Assembly: GCF_002093115.1 (NCBI RefSeq)
Contig: NZ_NAAD01000001.1
Location: 186,001 to 250,000 of the forward strand
DNA from: Geothermobacter hydrogeniphilus
Lineage (GTDB): Bacteria; Desulfobacterota; Desulfuromonadia; Desulfuromonadales; Geothermobacteraceae
DNA length: 64,000 nt
Direction of reading: 5' to 3'
Shown: positions 38,868 to 47,786 of the stretch, in pieces
Position numbering within the stretch: position 1 is the first letter of the stretch
Layout: the number at the start of each line of letters is the position of its first letter
The notes under the pieces: generated by a model
The model's input: only the letters and a program-made list of their open reading frames with translations
What the model was told of the DNA's origin: nothing
Database searches by the model: none
Made by a program: the position numbers and the translations under genes

Positions 38868-39902
38868 TCAAACCCTCGTGTCAAAGACGGTGCTGCGACC
38901 GCCGCTCAACAGGTTGACCAGGTGCTGTTGGGGCGCGGTCGCGTCACTGCTGAAGTTCAATCCGGCGAGGCGCCAGGGCTGCAGCCGTTGTTCCAGTTCG
39001 TCCCTGTAGCCCTCCAGGAATGCCATGCTCTGCCGTGATTCGGTCCTGATCCTCAGGGTCAATCCCCGCTGATCGAACAGCATATTGATATTCAGGGCGC
39101 CGATGGAGCTGAGCTGCAGGTAGAGACTGAGCATGCCGCCCGACCGGGGCGTGTCCCCGTTGCCCCTCGGGTGTCGCTCTGCCAGCAGGTAACCGTAGTC
39201 AAGAAATGGAAAGGGCAGGGGGAGCAGCAGAAAGCCATCCTCGTTCAGCCGCGCGCGGAAAATCTGTGTCGCTTCAATGAGTTGATGTAGATGCCGGATG
39301 CGGTCCGCAGTCGGGTTGTCCTGCCCCTGAACCCGGTCAAGCAGTTCCAGGACCGCGCCCTTGAGGTTGGCCAGGGGGGCCTCGGCCGGGTCCTGTTGCA
39401 GTCGTTGCTCAAGGTCAAGCCCCAACACCCTGACCAGGGATTTCAGAAAACGTCCCTCGGTTCCTTCCGTCTGACCACTGAAAAAGAGCAACGCTCCCTG
39501 GAGGGCATCCCTGGCCGCGGGTGAGAGAGCCCCTGCCAGGGGATGATTCGGCGCGGCCAGTTCTTCCAGCAGGGGCAGCAGGTCGAATGATTGACCCGCC
39601 AGATGCAGGACCTGCCGCACCCGGTCCGACAGGCTGAATGTCAGCAGCCGCAGTTCCACCCCTTCAGAGTTTTCGACAATCTGCAGCGAGAGTTTCTGTC
39701 CCGTCATCAGCGGGGTTTCGGTTTCAACCAGGAATTTCCTGCCCCCCAGCTGCAATACCGCCTTTTCCAACCCTCCCTCGGCGACAGTAGCCCGCACCAC
39801 CTGGTCTCGTCGCAGGTGCTGATCTCGGCTCTCCCGCAGATTGATCGTCGCGGCGGCCGGGACAAGTGTGTTGGCGGCTGCCAATGGGTTGATAAGAGTC
39901 AT
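38868..39902 (-). CDS. FliK-like flagellar hook-length control protein
   Basis: Weakly conserved protein of about 344 residues whose C-terminal region (about 255-335; LSLYLQLSSIGALNINMLFD and GLTLRIRTESRQSMAFLEGY) looks like the FliK C-terminal hook-switch domain. The N-terminus has a beta-rich region (VVRATVAEGGLEKAVLQLGG), and the middle is helical and Leu-rich. Its neighbour is the FlhB C-domain paralogue, which is the known partner type of FliK. Start is uncertain: GTG at 39905 or ATG at 39902. Confidence 0.65.
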   Translation of the reverse strand: MTLINPLAAANTLVPAAATINLRESRDQHLRRDQVVRATVAEGGLEKAVLQLGGRKFLVETETPLMTGQKLSLQIVENSEGVELRLLTFSLSDRVRQVLHLAGQSFDLLPLLEELAAPNHPLAGALSPAARDALQGALLFFSGQTEGTEGRFLKSLVRVLGLDLEQRLQQDPAEAPLANLKGAVLELLDRVQGQDNPTADRIRHLHQLIEATQIFRARLNEDGFLLLPLPFPFLDYGYLLAERHPRGNGDTPRSGGMLSLYLQLSSIGALNINMLFDQRGLTLRIRTESRQSMAFLEGYRDELEQRLQPWRLAGLNFSSDATAPQQHLVNLLSGGRSTVFDTRV

Positions 39903-39967
39903 CACCCTTCACATCGACCGCCGCCGGGAAAAACTTAAGTTCGGTTTTTTCTGCCGCCGGGGTGGAA

Positions 39968-40678
39968 TCAGTTTTCCGATGACTCTTCGTGCTGTTCGAG
40001 GCTGGGACTGAGAACTTCGCCGAGCAGTTTGACGCGGTTGTGCATGGAACGGAAATGGCGGGTGAGTAAAAAGGTTTCCAGTTGATCCCGGTTCTCCTGG
40101 CTGAGATCGGTGAAGGAAACAATGACTTCATAGCGGGACAGTTCCAGCGGCTGGCAGCGGATGACGTCGCCGGTGACATTGACCCTGCTCCGGGGCTGTC
40201 CGGGAAGGGATATCTCAAGGTGAAGCTGCTGCCCGGGATGAAAGTGGTCGGGCCCGATAAAACGGATGCTTCGGTTGCTGAGAGTGACCTGGCGGGTCCG
40301 GGCTTTGCGCAGTCGTGACCATCTGGCCGAGCCGGTCCATTCGCGGATCTGGATTTCGGCATCGATGCGTTGGGCGCTGCGGGTGGCGGCATGCTGGACG
40401 ACGGATTCGATCCGTAGGGAAAAACGCCGCGGCGCGAGGCGGTGTTCGAGCCGGCCCCGGTAGAGGAGAACGGACTCTCCGAGGTCTCTGGTGATGACCC
40501 AGTTCTCCGTATCTACAGCAGGCGGAACCCCGGTCTCCGATCCGTCGATGCAGACTGTCAGGTTCTGATCGATACGTTCCACCGCCGCGTCAAGGGTCCG
40601 GCGTGTGCCTCCCGAGAGGGGAATGGTGACGCGCAGCAAGGCCCCTTCTGTCAGGCCGACCATGAGATTATCGGTCAT
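39968..40678 (-). CDS. PilZ-like protein, second of a tandem pair
   Basis: A 236-residue cytoplasmic protein laid out like YcgR: an N-terminal beta domain (about 1-95) and a PilZ-like domain (about 100-215). The first motif is RRFSLRIESVV, and the second region is LSNRSIRFIGPDHFHPGQQL, so the DxSxxG motif is degenerate (NRSIRF). Binding of cyclic di-GMP is therefore uncertain. I start at the ATG at 40678, overlapping the upstream PilZ gene by 11 nt. Its position next to fliK/fliD genes suggests flagellar control. Confidence 0.6.
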   Translation of the reverse strand: MTDNLMVGLTEGALLRVTIPLSGGTRRTLDAAVERIDQNLTVCIDGSETGVPPAVDTENWVITRDLGESVLLYRGRLEHRLAPRRFSLRIESVVQHAATRSAQRIDAEIQIREWTGSARWSRLRKARTRQVTLSNRSIRFIGPDHFHPGQQLHLEISLPGQPRSRVNVTGDVIRCQPLELSRYEVIVSFTDLSQENRDQLETFLLTRHFRSMHNRVKLLGEVLSPSLEQHEESSEN

Positions 40679-41342
40679 CACGGCTCTCTTCCGGTTTGAC
40701 CTTGACCCGTTTGCGCAATTGTTCCCGTTGCTGGGCGAAACAGTAGGAAATAATCCGGTCGCGGTCCCGCGGGGCGATTTCAACAAAGGCCAGGGCGATT
40801 TCAACTTTCCCGTTGTCGGTTTCATCGATCCTGACGACGCGGCCGACGCACTCGGCATCAACTTCGGGGAAGCCTTTCAGACAGAGTTTGACATCGACCT
40901 TGTCGCGCATGCGGAAGCGGCCTTCGACCGGGAAACGGATACCGCCGCCGCTGAGGTTGACCCGGGCGTTGGAAACCCGTTTCTGAATCGGTTCCTTGTC
41001 GCTGCGATAGAGCAGGGAGACTTCGGTATCAACCCGGAAAAACTCCCGTTTCTGCATGTTGCTGTAGCTCTGGACATTGGCCAGGCGCAGGCGTCGGGGG
41101 GGGATGATTTTGTCGATGTTGGCACGGACCACGTACACCAGGCCGCCGACATCGAAGGAGATGGTACATTGGCCGCCGGGATCGATTTCGTCGATCGGCA
41201 GCTGCCCGGGGGAAAAGGTCACCTCGAAAAAAGGCGGTATGGTTTCTTCGGGGGTGCAGTCGAGCGCAAGCATCCGTCGACCGATCAACGGAACGTTGAT
41301 GCGGACCAGCGGACATTCGGCGAGAAGATCGATCGGGGCCAT
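40668..41342 (-). CDS. PilZ domain protein, YcgR-like (flagellar brake type)
   Basis: Cyclic di-GMP receptor layout: an N-terminal YcgR-type beta domain (about 1-95; GQCTISFDVGGLVYVVRANI) followed by PilZ, with the Arg motif KREFFRVD (about 98-105) and NLSGGGIRF (the [D/N]xSxxG motif). These are the residues that hold cyclic di-GMP in the family. The C-terminus is basic. Length of 224 residues fits. As in other bacteria, such proteins slow the motor or alter flagellar output. Confidence 0.85.
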   Translation of the reverse strand: MAPIDLLAECPLVRINVPLIGRRMLALDCTPEETIPPFFEVTFSPGQLPIDEIDPGGQCTISFDVGGLVYVVRANIDKIIPPRRLRLANVQSYSNMQKREFFRVDTEVSLLYRSDKEPIQKRVSNARVNLSGGGIRFPVEGRFRMRDKVDVKLCLKGFPEVDAECVGRVVRIDETDNGKVEIALAFVEIAPRDRDRIISYCFAQQREQLRKRVKVKPEESRDDR

Positions 41343-41393
41343 AAATCAATCCCATCCTGGGAGGTTTGCAGGGGCTCCCACCCCGATTGCAGA

Positions 41394-41807
41394 TCAGGTT
41401 GTATAGTGGAAGGTGGTCCCTTTGCGGCCGGTCGATTTGTATTTGCCGAGGGCGCTTCTGCCGCGGCGGTTGCGCTCCAGTTCGTCGGCCATCACCGACA
41501 TTTTACCTTCCAGTTTATCAACCAGCAAGCGGTTGCATTCACCGATTCGATTCAGCAGTTCCCGGCGCTGTTCGACCAGCTTCTGCGGCAGGACGGAGAT
41601 CCCGCTCTCCTCGACGCGTTGTTTCATCCGGGTGTCGAGACGTGCGGCTTCGGCCTGCAATGCTTCCAGTTCCTTGAGTTTTTCACGGATCACCAGCGGC
41701 CGGTTGCCGGTGATTTCTTCCAGCAGTGTTTCCATGAAGCCCGCCATGCTCAGGTACTGGGCGTTGCAGGTCGCCAGCAGGGCGGCAATTTCATCAGTTG
41801 TGTTCAT
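41394..41807 (-). CDS. FliT/FlgN-like flagellar chaperone
   Basis: A 137-residue, almost fully helical protein with coiled-coil character (REKLKELEALQAEAARLDTR; LLNRIGECNRLLVDKLEGKM). It lies 8 nt downstream of fliS, where fliT is usual, so a FliD-chaperone role is the likeliest. Helical export chaperones diverge quickly, and I rely on position as much as sequence. Confidence 0.6.
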   Translation of the reverse strand: MNTTDEIAALLATCNAQYLSMAGFMETLLEEITGNRPLVIREKLKELEALQAEAARLDTRMKQRVEESGISVLPQKLVEQRRELLNRIGECNRLLVDKLEGKMSVMADELERNRRGRSALGKYKSTGRKGTTFHYTT

Positions 41808-41815
41808 TGCTGATC

Positions 41816-42262
41816 CTAAACCTGGGCCTGGGCGGTCAACCTGCGCGCCGGTTCCGGGGGCGCGGCCTCCTGGCGCTTCTCCGCCAGTTCACGGTTGCGG
41901 ATTTCAATCGCTTCGCTCCAGGTCTGGCGCAGGTCCCGCAGCAGATCCTCGACTGTCCGAAGGGGGGCCGGGTCGTTCTTCAGGTTGCCGTTGGTCAGTT
42001 CGCGGATGATAAAATTATAGAGCGCGTCAAGATTCTCGGCAATTTCGCCGCCGATCTCGTGGTCCAGGGTGTCGGAGAGGGTGGTGACGATATGGATGGC
42101 CTTGCTGATCGATTCCGCCTTGCGGACCCGGTCGGCGTTGGCCAGGGCCTGGATCGCCTGCACCGTGTTTCTGATCGCGCCGTCGTAGAGCATGATCAGG
42201 ATCTGCTCGGGGGTTGCCTGGTTCACCTGGTTCTGCTGGTATTGATTCCAGAAGGCATTCAT
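41816..42262 (-). CDS. fliS: Flagellin export chaperone FliS
   Basis: Binds the C-terminus of flagellin and stops it polymerising in the cytoplasm. The family pattern YQQNQVNQATPEQILIMLYD (N-terminal third) and LYNFIIRELTNGNLKNDPAP is present. Length of 148 residues is normal for a FliS with a short C-terminal extension. The ATG overlaps the fliD stop by four bases. Confidence 0.93.
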   Translation of the reverse strand: MNAFWNQYQQNQVNQATPEQILIMLYDGAIRNTVQAIQALANADRVRKAESISKAIHIVTTLSDTLDHEIGGEIAENLDALYNFIIRELTNGNLKNDPAPLRTVEDLLRDLRQTWSEAIEIRNRELAEKRQEAAPPEPARRLTAQAQV

Positions 42263-43644
42263 TTTTTAGAACTCCATATGTTCGCCAGCATCGACATCTG
42301 CTGGGTGAGGTAGTCTCCCTGGGCATTGAGCCCACTGACCAGTTCTTCCATGGCGCTGAATTGCTGCTGAAGGGTTTTTTCCCGCTGGTCGAGCCGGGTC
42401 TGCATCTGCGTAATCCGGTTGTCGATACGGTCCATAATGCGATTGATGCTGTTTTGGCGGCTGGCGAGAAACCCTTCGCGACTGTCGGTCATTGCTTTCA
42501 GGTAGGTTTCGAACTGGACGGAAATTCCGTCCTTGGTGCCGTTTCCGGCCAACAGGCTGACCACCCCGTCCAGGTCGGTTGCCAGGGCGTTGTCCAGGGT
42601 GTCGTTGTTGAGAACCAGGGTGCCGTCGCGTTGGGTTTCGAGCCCCAGTTCGGCCAGGCTTTTGAAATTGCCGCCGGTGTCCACCATGTTGGTGAGAATA
42701 TTCTGCAGATGACGCTTGATGGTGTTCATCCCCGAGTCGCCGGCCAGCAGACCGGCGGTTTTGCCGTCCTTGGCCGACTGGCTCGAAACGAAGGTCATGA
42801 TCTGGTTGTAACTGTTGACGAAATTCTGGATTTTCCCTTTGACCACGTCCTTGTCCTGGAGGATGGTCATGGTACTGACGGTGGCACCGTTGTCGGCCTT
42901 GTCGAGGGTCAGGGTGGTGCCGGGGATGGCATCGGTGAAAACGTTGCTGTTGCTGTAAAGATCGACCCCGTCAACCGAGATGTGGGCCTGGCTTGCCGGC
43001 TGGGTTTCGGTGAAAATCGGGTTGGCATAACTGCCGCCGGTCAGACCGCTGACGTCGATGGTGAAGCCGACGTCGGCCGGGTCTCCGGCCTTGGTGCCGG
43101 AAACCACCAGCCGGTAGGGGGTGCTGGTGCCATCGTTGATGATGGCGGCCTTGACGCCGATGCCGGCATCGTTGATCGCCTTGACGATCCCTTCGAGAGA
43201 ATTGTTGCTGCTGTCGATGGTGATGTTGTGGCTGACCGGCGTGGTGGTTCCGGTGGTGATGACCAGGGTCCCGGTTCCGAACGATGTTGCGGCTTTGTCG
43301 GCGTATCCCTGGCTGACATCCTTCTCAACCTGCGCGAAACTGTAGGAACGGATCTGGTAGCTGCCTTCGATGGCATCCTTGGTGGTGGTTGTCGCCGTGA
43401 CCAGGGATTCCCCGGTAAAGGAGGCTTTTTTGGCCAGCAGGTTGTCGCTGGAATTGAGGGCCTTGACGTCGGTCAGCAGCTTGTCGAGGGAACCGCTCAG
43501 GACGCCATAGGCGTCGAGCCGGGCACTCTGGTATTCCTTGTCCGACTTTAAGCGGTCGATCGGTTTGCGGTCGGCCGCCATGATCCCTTCGATCAGGGTG
43601 GTGGTGTCGATGCCGGTTGCGAGCCCGTTGAAATTGATCGTCAT
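42259..43644 (-). CDS. fliD: Flagellar filament cap protein FliD (HAP2)
   Basis: Forms the cap under which flagellin subunits fold into the filament. The N-terminal block MTINFNGLATGIDTTTLIEG, the central beta domains and the C-terminal coiled region (RIMDRIDNRITQMQTRLDQR, FSAMEELVSGLNAQGDYL) are typical. At 461 residues it is close to the usual size. It is the third gene behind fliC and is coupled to fliS. Confidence 0.95.
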   Translation of the reverse strand: MTINFNGLATGIDTTTLIEGIMAADRKPIDRLKSDKEYQSARLDAYGVLSGSLDKLLTDVKALNSSDNLLAKKASFTGESLVTATTTTKDAIEGSYQIRSYSFAQVEKDVSQGYADKAATSFGTGTLVITTGTTTPVSHNITIDSSNNSLEGIVKAINDAGIGVKAAIINDGTSTPYRLVVSGTKAGDPADVGFTIDVSGLTGGSYANPIFTETQPASQAHISVDGVDLYSNSNVFTDAIPGTTLTLDKADNGATVSTMTILQDKDVVKGKIQNFVNSYNQIMTFVSSQSAKDGKTAGLLAGDSGMNTIKRHLQNILTNMVDTGGNFKSLAELGLETQRDGTLVLNNDTLDNALATDLDGVVSLLAGNGTKDGISVQFETYLKAMTDSREGFLASRQNSINRIMDRIDNRITQMQTRLDQREKTLQQQFSAMEELVSGLNAQGDYLTQQMSMLANIWSSKK

Positions 43645-43666
43645 GAAGAATGCCCTCTGTGCTGCT

Positions 43667-44020
43667 TCAGCTTTCGGTGTCGACCATCAACCCCCGAAGG
43701 TCCTGCAGTGCTTTGGACGAGCGGAGCAGCTCTTCGCTGGGAATCTGCCGGACCAGTTCACCTGATTCCCGGTCGACAATGCGGATCACCAGGGAGTTCA
43801 CATCCTTGTTCATCTCGAACTGGATGCTGTACTGGCCGTTGCTGGTAATCTGCTTGATCTTGTCGAACAATTCTTCCGAATTGACTTTCTGTTCCTTCTT
43901 TTCGGCATCGGGGAGTGCCCGCGCGACCTGCCGGTCCTGTTCGACCTGTTCGACCTGTTCGGCCATCTCGAATTTGGGCGGTGCGCCGACGTTCCCGGGT
44001 GCGATCGCTTCGACTTTCAT
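43667..44020 (-). CDS. flaG: FlaG-family flagellar protein
   Basis: Small protein that influences filament length. The 117-residue product has a charged N-terminus (EQVEQVEQDRQVARALPDAE) and the FlaG core YSIQFEMNKDVNSLVIRIVD, then SGELVRQIPSEELL. It lies between fliC and fliD, the standard place. Confidence 0.88.
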   Translation of the reverse strand: MKVEAIAPGNVGAPPKFEMAEQVEQVEQDRQVARALPDAEKKEQKVNSEELFDKIKQITSNGQYSIQFEMNKDVNSLVIRIVDRESGELVRQIPSEELLRSSKALQDLRGLMVDTES

Positions 44021-44067
44021 GCCTGACTCCCTTCGCTGAAATTTTTTCTCATCAGATGCCCCGGGTT

Positions 44068-44097
44068 AAAAAACGGGGGCCGGAGCGCCCGGCCCCC
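44068..44097 (-). terminator. Rho-independent terminator after fliC
   Basis: On the minus strand GGGGGCCGG, loop GCGCT, CCGGCCCCC, followed by GTTTTTTAA. Nine perfect G-C pairs. It lies between fliC and flaG, so fliC is expected to give an abundant single-gene transcript. Confidence 0.9.
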
Positions 44098-44114
44098 ATA
44101 CCCGGTTTACCTGA

Positions 44115-45539
44115 TTATTTCAGCAGCGAGAGGGCCAGCTGCGGGGCCTGGTTGGCCTGTGCCAGGATCGAAACACCGGCCTGCTGCAGGATGTTGTTCT
44201 TGGTCATCGCCGAGGTTTCCTGGGCGATATCCGCGTCGAGAGTCCGCGAACGGGCGGCGGAGAGGTTCTCGGCGACATTCTGCAGGTTGGCGATGGTGGT
44301 TTCGAAGCGGTTCTGCACCGCGCCGAGATCGCCGCGGATCTGGTCGATGGCGCCGAGGGCGGCGTCGACCCGCTTGATGGCGGTCTGGGCGCCGGCGGCG
44401 GTTGAGATATCGATGGAATCGACCCCGGCGGTGTCCTTGGCGATGCTGGTCAGTCCCGATTCGGTGCCGCCGCTGACGGTGATGGTGTCGGTGGCGTCCA
44501 TGCTGATCTTGCCGCGGTTGACGCTGCCCGACGAGCCCACGGTACCATTGCCGGCGAAGCCGGTGGCGGTGCCGCTTTCAGTGACGACGATGTTGCGGCC
44601 GTCGGCGGCGGTCAGAGTGAGGTTGGTACCGTCGTCGGAGGCGACCACGCCGGTCTTGTCGGAGACGGAATTGATGGCGTTGCGGACGTCGGTGACGGTC
44701 AGGGCGGAGCCCGAAACGTCGGTGCCGGATGTGTAGACGGTGACGCCGTTGATGTCGAGACCGTAGGTGTCGCCGGTGGTGCCGCCGATGTTGGCCCAGG
44801 TGGTGGTCGCGATCTCGGTCTTGGCCGAGACCGAGAGCCCGGCGATGCCGGCGTCATTGATCGCCGCCGCCTTGGCGTAGGCCGAATCGGCGCCGCGGTA
44901 GGTGGTGTCGGTGGCGTGGGCGAAGTTGGCGCTGGAGGCGATGCCGGTGGCGGCGCCGGAGCCGACGGCGATGGTCATGCCGGTGGTGGTGTTGGCGGTG
45001 ACCGTGGTGCCGGTGCCGGTGGCGATGTGGCCGAGGCTGGAAGCCTTGGCGCTGGAGATGTTGAAGGAGATGGTCTCACCGGCGTTGGCGCCGACCTGGA
45101 AGGTGGCACCGGTGAAGGAGCCGTCAAGAACGCGGCGACCGTTGAAAGTGGTGGTCGTCGCGATCCGGTCCAGTTCGCTCTGCAGCTGGCCGACCTCGGC
45201 CTGCATCGAAGCGCGGTCGGACGAGGTGTTGGTGTCGTTGGCCGACTGCAGGGAGAGTTCGCGGATACGCTGCAGGATATTGGTACTTTCCTGCAGGGCG
45301 CCTTCAGCCGTCTGCGCCAGGGAGATGCCGTCGTTGGCGTTCCGGGAGGCCTGGTTGAGACCGCGGATCTGCGACGTCATCCGGTTGGCGATGGCGAGGC
45401 CGGCGGCGTCGTCCTTGGCGCTGTTGATGCGCAGACCGGACGAGAGACGCTGCATCGATTTTCCCAGGGCGTTCTGGGACCTGTTCAGGTTTCGCTGGGC
45501 GTTCAGAGAAGCGACGTTGGTGTTGATTGTCAGTGCCAT
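44115..45539 (-). CDS. fliC: Flagellin
   Basis: Filament subunit. Conserved N-terminal D0/D1 ([40 protein letters not shown]) and C-terminal D1/D0 ([20 protein letters not shown], ending [11 protein letters not shown]) flank a Thr/Gly/Ala-rich central region of about 250 residues that is exposed and rich in Ser/Thr, the usual O-glycosylation sites. Length is 474 residues. The leader is about 125 nt with CsrA-like sites and a sigma28-type promoter. The Maf-type transferase gene lies immediately upstream. Confidence 0.97.
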   Translation of the reverse strand: MALTINTNVASLNAQRNLNRSQNALGKSMQRLSSGLRINSAKDDAAGLAIANRMTSQIRGLNQASRNANDGISLAQTAEGALQESTNILQRIRELSLQSANDTNTSSDRASMQAEVGQLQSELDRIATTTTFNGRRVLDGSFTGATFQVGANAGETISFNISSAKASSLGHIATGTGTTVTANTTTGMTIAVGSGAATGIASSANFAHATDTTYRGADSAYAKAAAINDAGIAGLSVSAKTEIATTTWANIGGTTGDTYGLDINGVTVYTSGTDVSGSALTVTDVRNAINSVSDKTGVVASDDGTNLTLTAADGRNIVVTESGTATGFAGNGTVGSSGSVNRGKISMDATDTITVSGGTESGLTSIAKDTAGVDSIDISTAAGAQTAIKRVDAALGAIDQIRGDLGAVQNRFETTIANLQNVAENLSAARSRTLDADIAQETSAMTKNNILQQAGVSILAQANQAPQLALSLLK

Positions 45540-45548
45540 TGTAATTTT

Positions 45549-45584
45549 CCTCCGTGAAGGTGGTGTTGGTGGGCTTCCGTGCCC
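45549..45584 (-). promoter_or_regulatory. Probable CsrA sites in the fliC leader
   Basis: Read on the mRNA strand, GGGC-ACGGAA-GCCC (45584-45571) is a short hairpin with GGA in its loop. ACGGAGG (45555-45549) 9 nt before the ATG carries a second ANGGA that is also the Shine-Dalgarno. The 16 nt between them would let one CsrA dimer bridge both and block ribosomes, as described for the hag leader of Bacillus subtilis. Confidence 0.6.
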
Positions 45585-45672
45585 GGTTCAAATGAAAGTG
45601 AACGTCCATGGGGGGGCCGCGTCCTGAAACTTTGTACCTCCTGGGCCTGGTATTCCCCGCGTTCAGAAAGAC

Positions 45673-45700
45673 ATATCGGCCGCCCGGGGCTGGAGGTTTA
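45673..45700 (-). promoter_or_regulatory. Sigma28-type promoter of fliC
   Basis: TAAA (45700-45697) and GCCGATAT (45680-45673) on the minus strand, 16 nt apart; the usual sigma28 form is TAAA-N15-GCCGATAA. Transcription would start near 45665. Confidence 0.55.
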
Positions 45701-45709
45701 GGTGAATTT

Positions 45710-47782
45710 TTATTCGAGCCGAGGCCGGGAAGAGGTTTGTCGAGGGGTGTTTGAAGCGGTCGCAGCCTCGGTCGGTGGATGTTCCGGCTGTCGCTGATCG
45801 TCCCACTCCATGGCGGCTTTCAGCAGTAGTGCGCGTCCCTTGCGGTAAAGACTTGCTGTTTCCGCCGGAGTGCGGGTGGCGACCATGAAACGAAACCAGG
45901 TGGTGAGCAGGTCCTTGATGATCCGCAGGTAGGGCAGGGGGCGAAGATCCGGTATCGTTCCGCTCTGGCATGTCTGGAAGAGGTCGTGTTGGGCACGGTT
46001 GAGGGTCGAGGCCAGGTTTTTCCAACTGATGGTCTGCTGGTCGAACAGGCGGTGCAGCCCGATGGCCAGGAGGTCTGCCGTCTGGTCGGTCCCCGCGGTA
46101 AAGGGTTGCCAGTGTGTCCCTCTGTGGGGTGGTTCAAAGGCGGCCCTGAGAGCGGCGAGGGCCGCGTCCTTGCCCGGCCAGGGATCGAGTTCAAGTTCAT
46201 TCGAGCGGACTGCGTCCGCGCCGGCGATACGGGCACCGTCCGAGAGGTTGAGGATGCGTGTCCCTGCTTCGAGTCGACGCAGGGTCTTTTCGGCCAGCAG
46301 CCGGGCGTCATTGAAGTAGGGGCGGGTCAGCAGCGGTTGCCGTGAGGGGAAGTTGGCGGCAACCGGAAGCTGCCGGTTGCCGGTTATTTCGACGCCCTGA
46401 TGCGCCTGTTCATCGAAATGTCCCCCCTTGACGTGAATCCGTTCGCTGTCGCGAAAACCGAAATCCATGCCCAGCAGCAGCAGGGTATGCGGATGACAGG
46501 CACAGGCGAAGGCGAGGGCCAGGTTACCGGTTGTCTGCAGTCCGAAAGGAAGTTGATAGTTGAAGGCAACTGGTTGCGGCAGACCGTCGACGGCGACCAG
46601 CAGGGGCAGATCGAACTGTCGCAGAATAGCCGGGTCCTTGTGGTTGCTCACCAGCAGCGGAATGCGGCGGTCAAGGTCGAGCCGCCGCAGGGTCGCGTCA
46701 TCCCATTCCGGATCGAGACTGACCTGGAAATCGGGCCTGATGCCGTTTTTCAGCAAGACCCGGACCGCGGTATGGGCAGCGATGATGATCATCCGCTGCT
46801 GCTGCTTTTTGAGCCATGCCAGGTCGCCGGCCAGTGAGGGACCGGCGCCGACCACGGCAATCCTGGTTTCCGGTCCCGGTTGTGGTTCCGAGGTCAGCAT
46901 CGGCAACCCTGCCGCCAGGTTCTTTTTCGCGTGAGCGAGGGCGCGCAGTTCGCGGTCGGCCGGCACCCAGGCATCGGTCAGGGCCAGCCAGGCCAGCCGC
47001 AGCCGTTCGACAATCCCGTCGATTTCGGGGAGCCGGTAGCCGGGCAACACCCGCAGCCAGACGGTGCTGGTGATCCAGCTGCGGGTGAGGGTTGCCTGCA
47101 GGAAGGTATCCGGGACCGGGTCGCCGATGTGCAGTTGCAGATTGCCGCAGCGTTGTTCGAGCCGGGCGTAGTCGAGAAAATGGCAGGAGACCAGGAACTT
47201 GAACCTGTCCGGTTCGATCAGCGTGACATCGGCGACAGAAGTCCGACTGAGATAATGGTCGATGTGCAGGCCGTGGAAGATACCGACGAAGACCACCGCC
47301 GGGGAAAAACGGCGGCCGTTTTCGATCTGAGGAAGCTGGAACCGCCCTTCGGCCAGGCGCTCTTCAAATTGGGGAAAGGCTGCCAGCAGCGATGCGCTGA
47401 ACGCCATCAGCTGTCGGCCGTGGTTTTCATCCTGCGGAAAATGACGCAGCCGGGGGTCGAGAAAATCGATCCATCCGGGGTGGTGCCAGTCGCCCAGCTG
47501 TTCGGCAAAGCTGTCGAGACCGCTCTGCGGATGACAGAGCAGGTTGCTGGCGGTGTCGATCAGATCAAGAAAATGGTCATTGATGCTGACCTGGTAAGGG
47601 TTCTGCACGCCGCTTTCAAGCAGGCTCGCGAGGGCCGGATCGCGGCGTTTGAAAAAGGTCAGGTTGGCCTGGAAGGTTCGCGTCAGCAGGTCCGCCCGCT
47701 GCTGCGGCGTGCGTTTGCGCAGACGTTCCAGCATGGTGCCGGTGGATTTGGTGCGACGGTGTTTCGGTCTGTTCCGCGCCAT
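45710..47782 (-). CDS. Motility accessory factor (Maf, DUF115) glycosyltransferase
   Basis: Putative flagellin glycosyltransferase of the Maf/DUF115 family, which attaches nonulosonic acids (pseudaminic or legionaminic type) to Ser/Thr of flagellin. The basic N-terminus is followed by an accessory domain, with DUF115 centred on about 300-500: IAVVGAGPSLAGDLAWLKKQ, IIAAHTAVRVLLKNGIRPDF, then SLDPEWDD and LLLGMDFGFRDSERIHVKGG. Length is 690 residues. It is the last gene of the glycan cluster and lies directly upstream of fliC, which supports flagellin as substrate. Confidence 0.87.
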   Translation of the reverse strand: MARNRPKHRRTKSTGTMLERLRKRTPQQRADLLTRTFQANLTFFKRRDPALASLLESGVQNPYQVSINDHFLDLIDTASNLLCHPQSGLDSFAEQLGDWHHPGWIDFLDPRLRHFPQDENHGRQLMAFSASLLAAFPQFEERLAEGRFQLPQIENGRRFSPAVVFVGIFHGLHIDHYLSRTSVADVTLIEPDRFKFLVSCHFLDYARLEQRCGNLQLHIGDPVPDTFLQATLTRSWITSTVWLRVLPGYRLPEIDGIVERLRLAWLALTDAWVPADRELRALAHAKKNLAAGLPMLTSEPQPGPETRIAVVGAGPSLAGDLAWLKKQQQRMIIIAAHTAVRVLLKNGIRPDFQVSLDPEWDDATLRRLDLDRRIPLLVSNHKDPAILRQFDLPLLVAVDGLPQPVAFNYQLPFGLQTTGNLALAFACACHPHTLLLLGMDFGFRDSERIHVKGGHFDEQAHQGVEITGNRQLPVAANFPSRQPLLTRPYFNDARLLAEKTLRRLEAGTRILNLSDGARIAGADAVRSNELELDPWPGKDAALAALRAAFEPPHRGTHWQPFTAGTDQTADLLAIGLHRLFDQQTISWKNLASTLNRAQHDLFQTCQSGTIPDLRPLPYLRIIKDLLTTWFRFMVATRTPAETASLYRKGRALLLKAAMEWDDQRQPEHPPTEAATASNTPRQTSSRPRLE

Positions 47783-47786
47783 CGTC

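Noticed and set aside
42214-43551. Plus-strand 445-codon frame opposite fliD
   Set aside because: Antisense shadow; fliD has clear domain and neighbour support.
44902-45627. Plus-strand Gly/Ala/Val-rich frame opposite flagellin
   Set aside because: Composition mirrors the strongly biased third-codon positions of fliC; no domain is recognisable.
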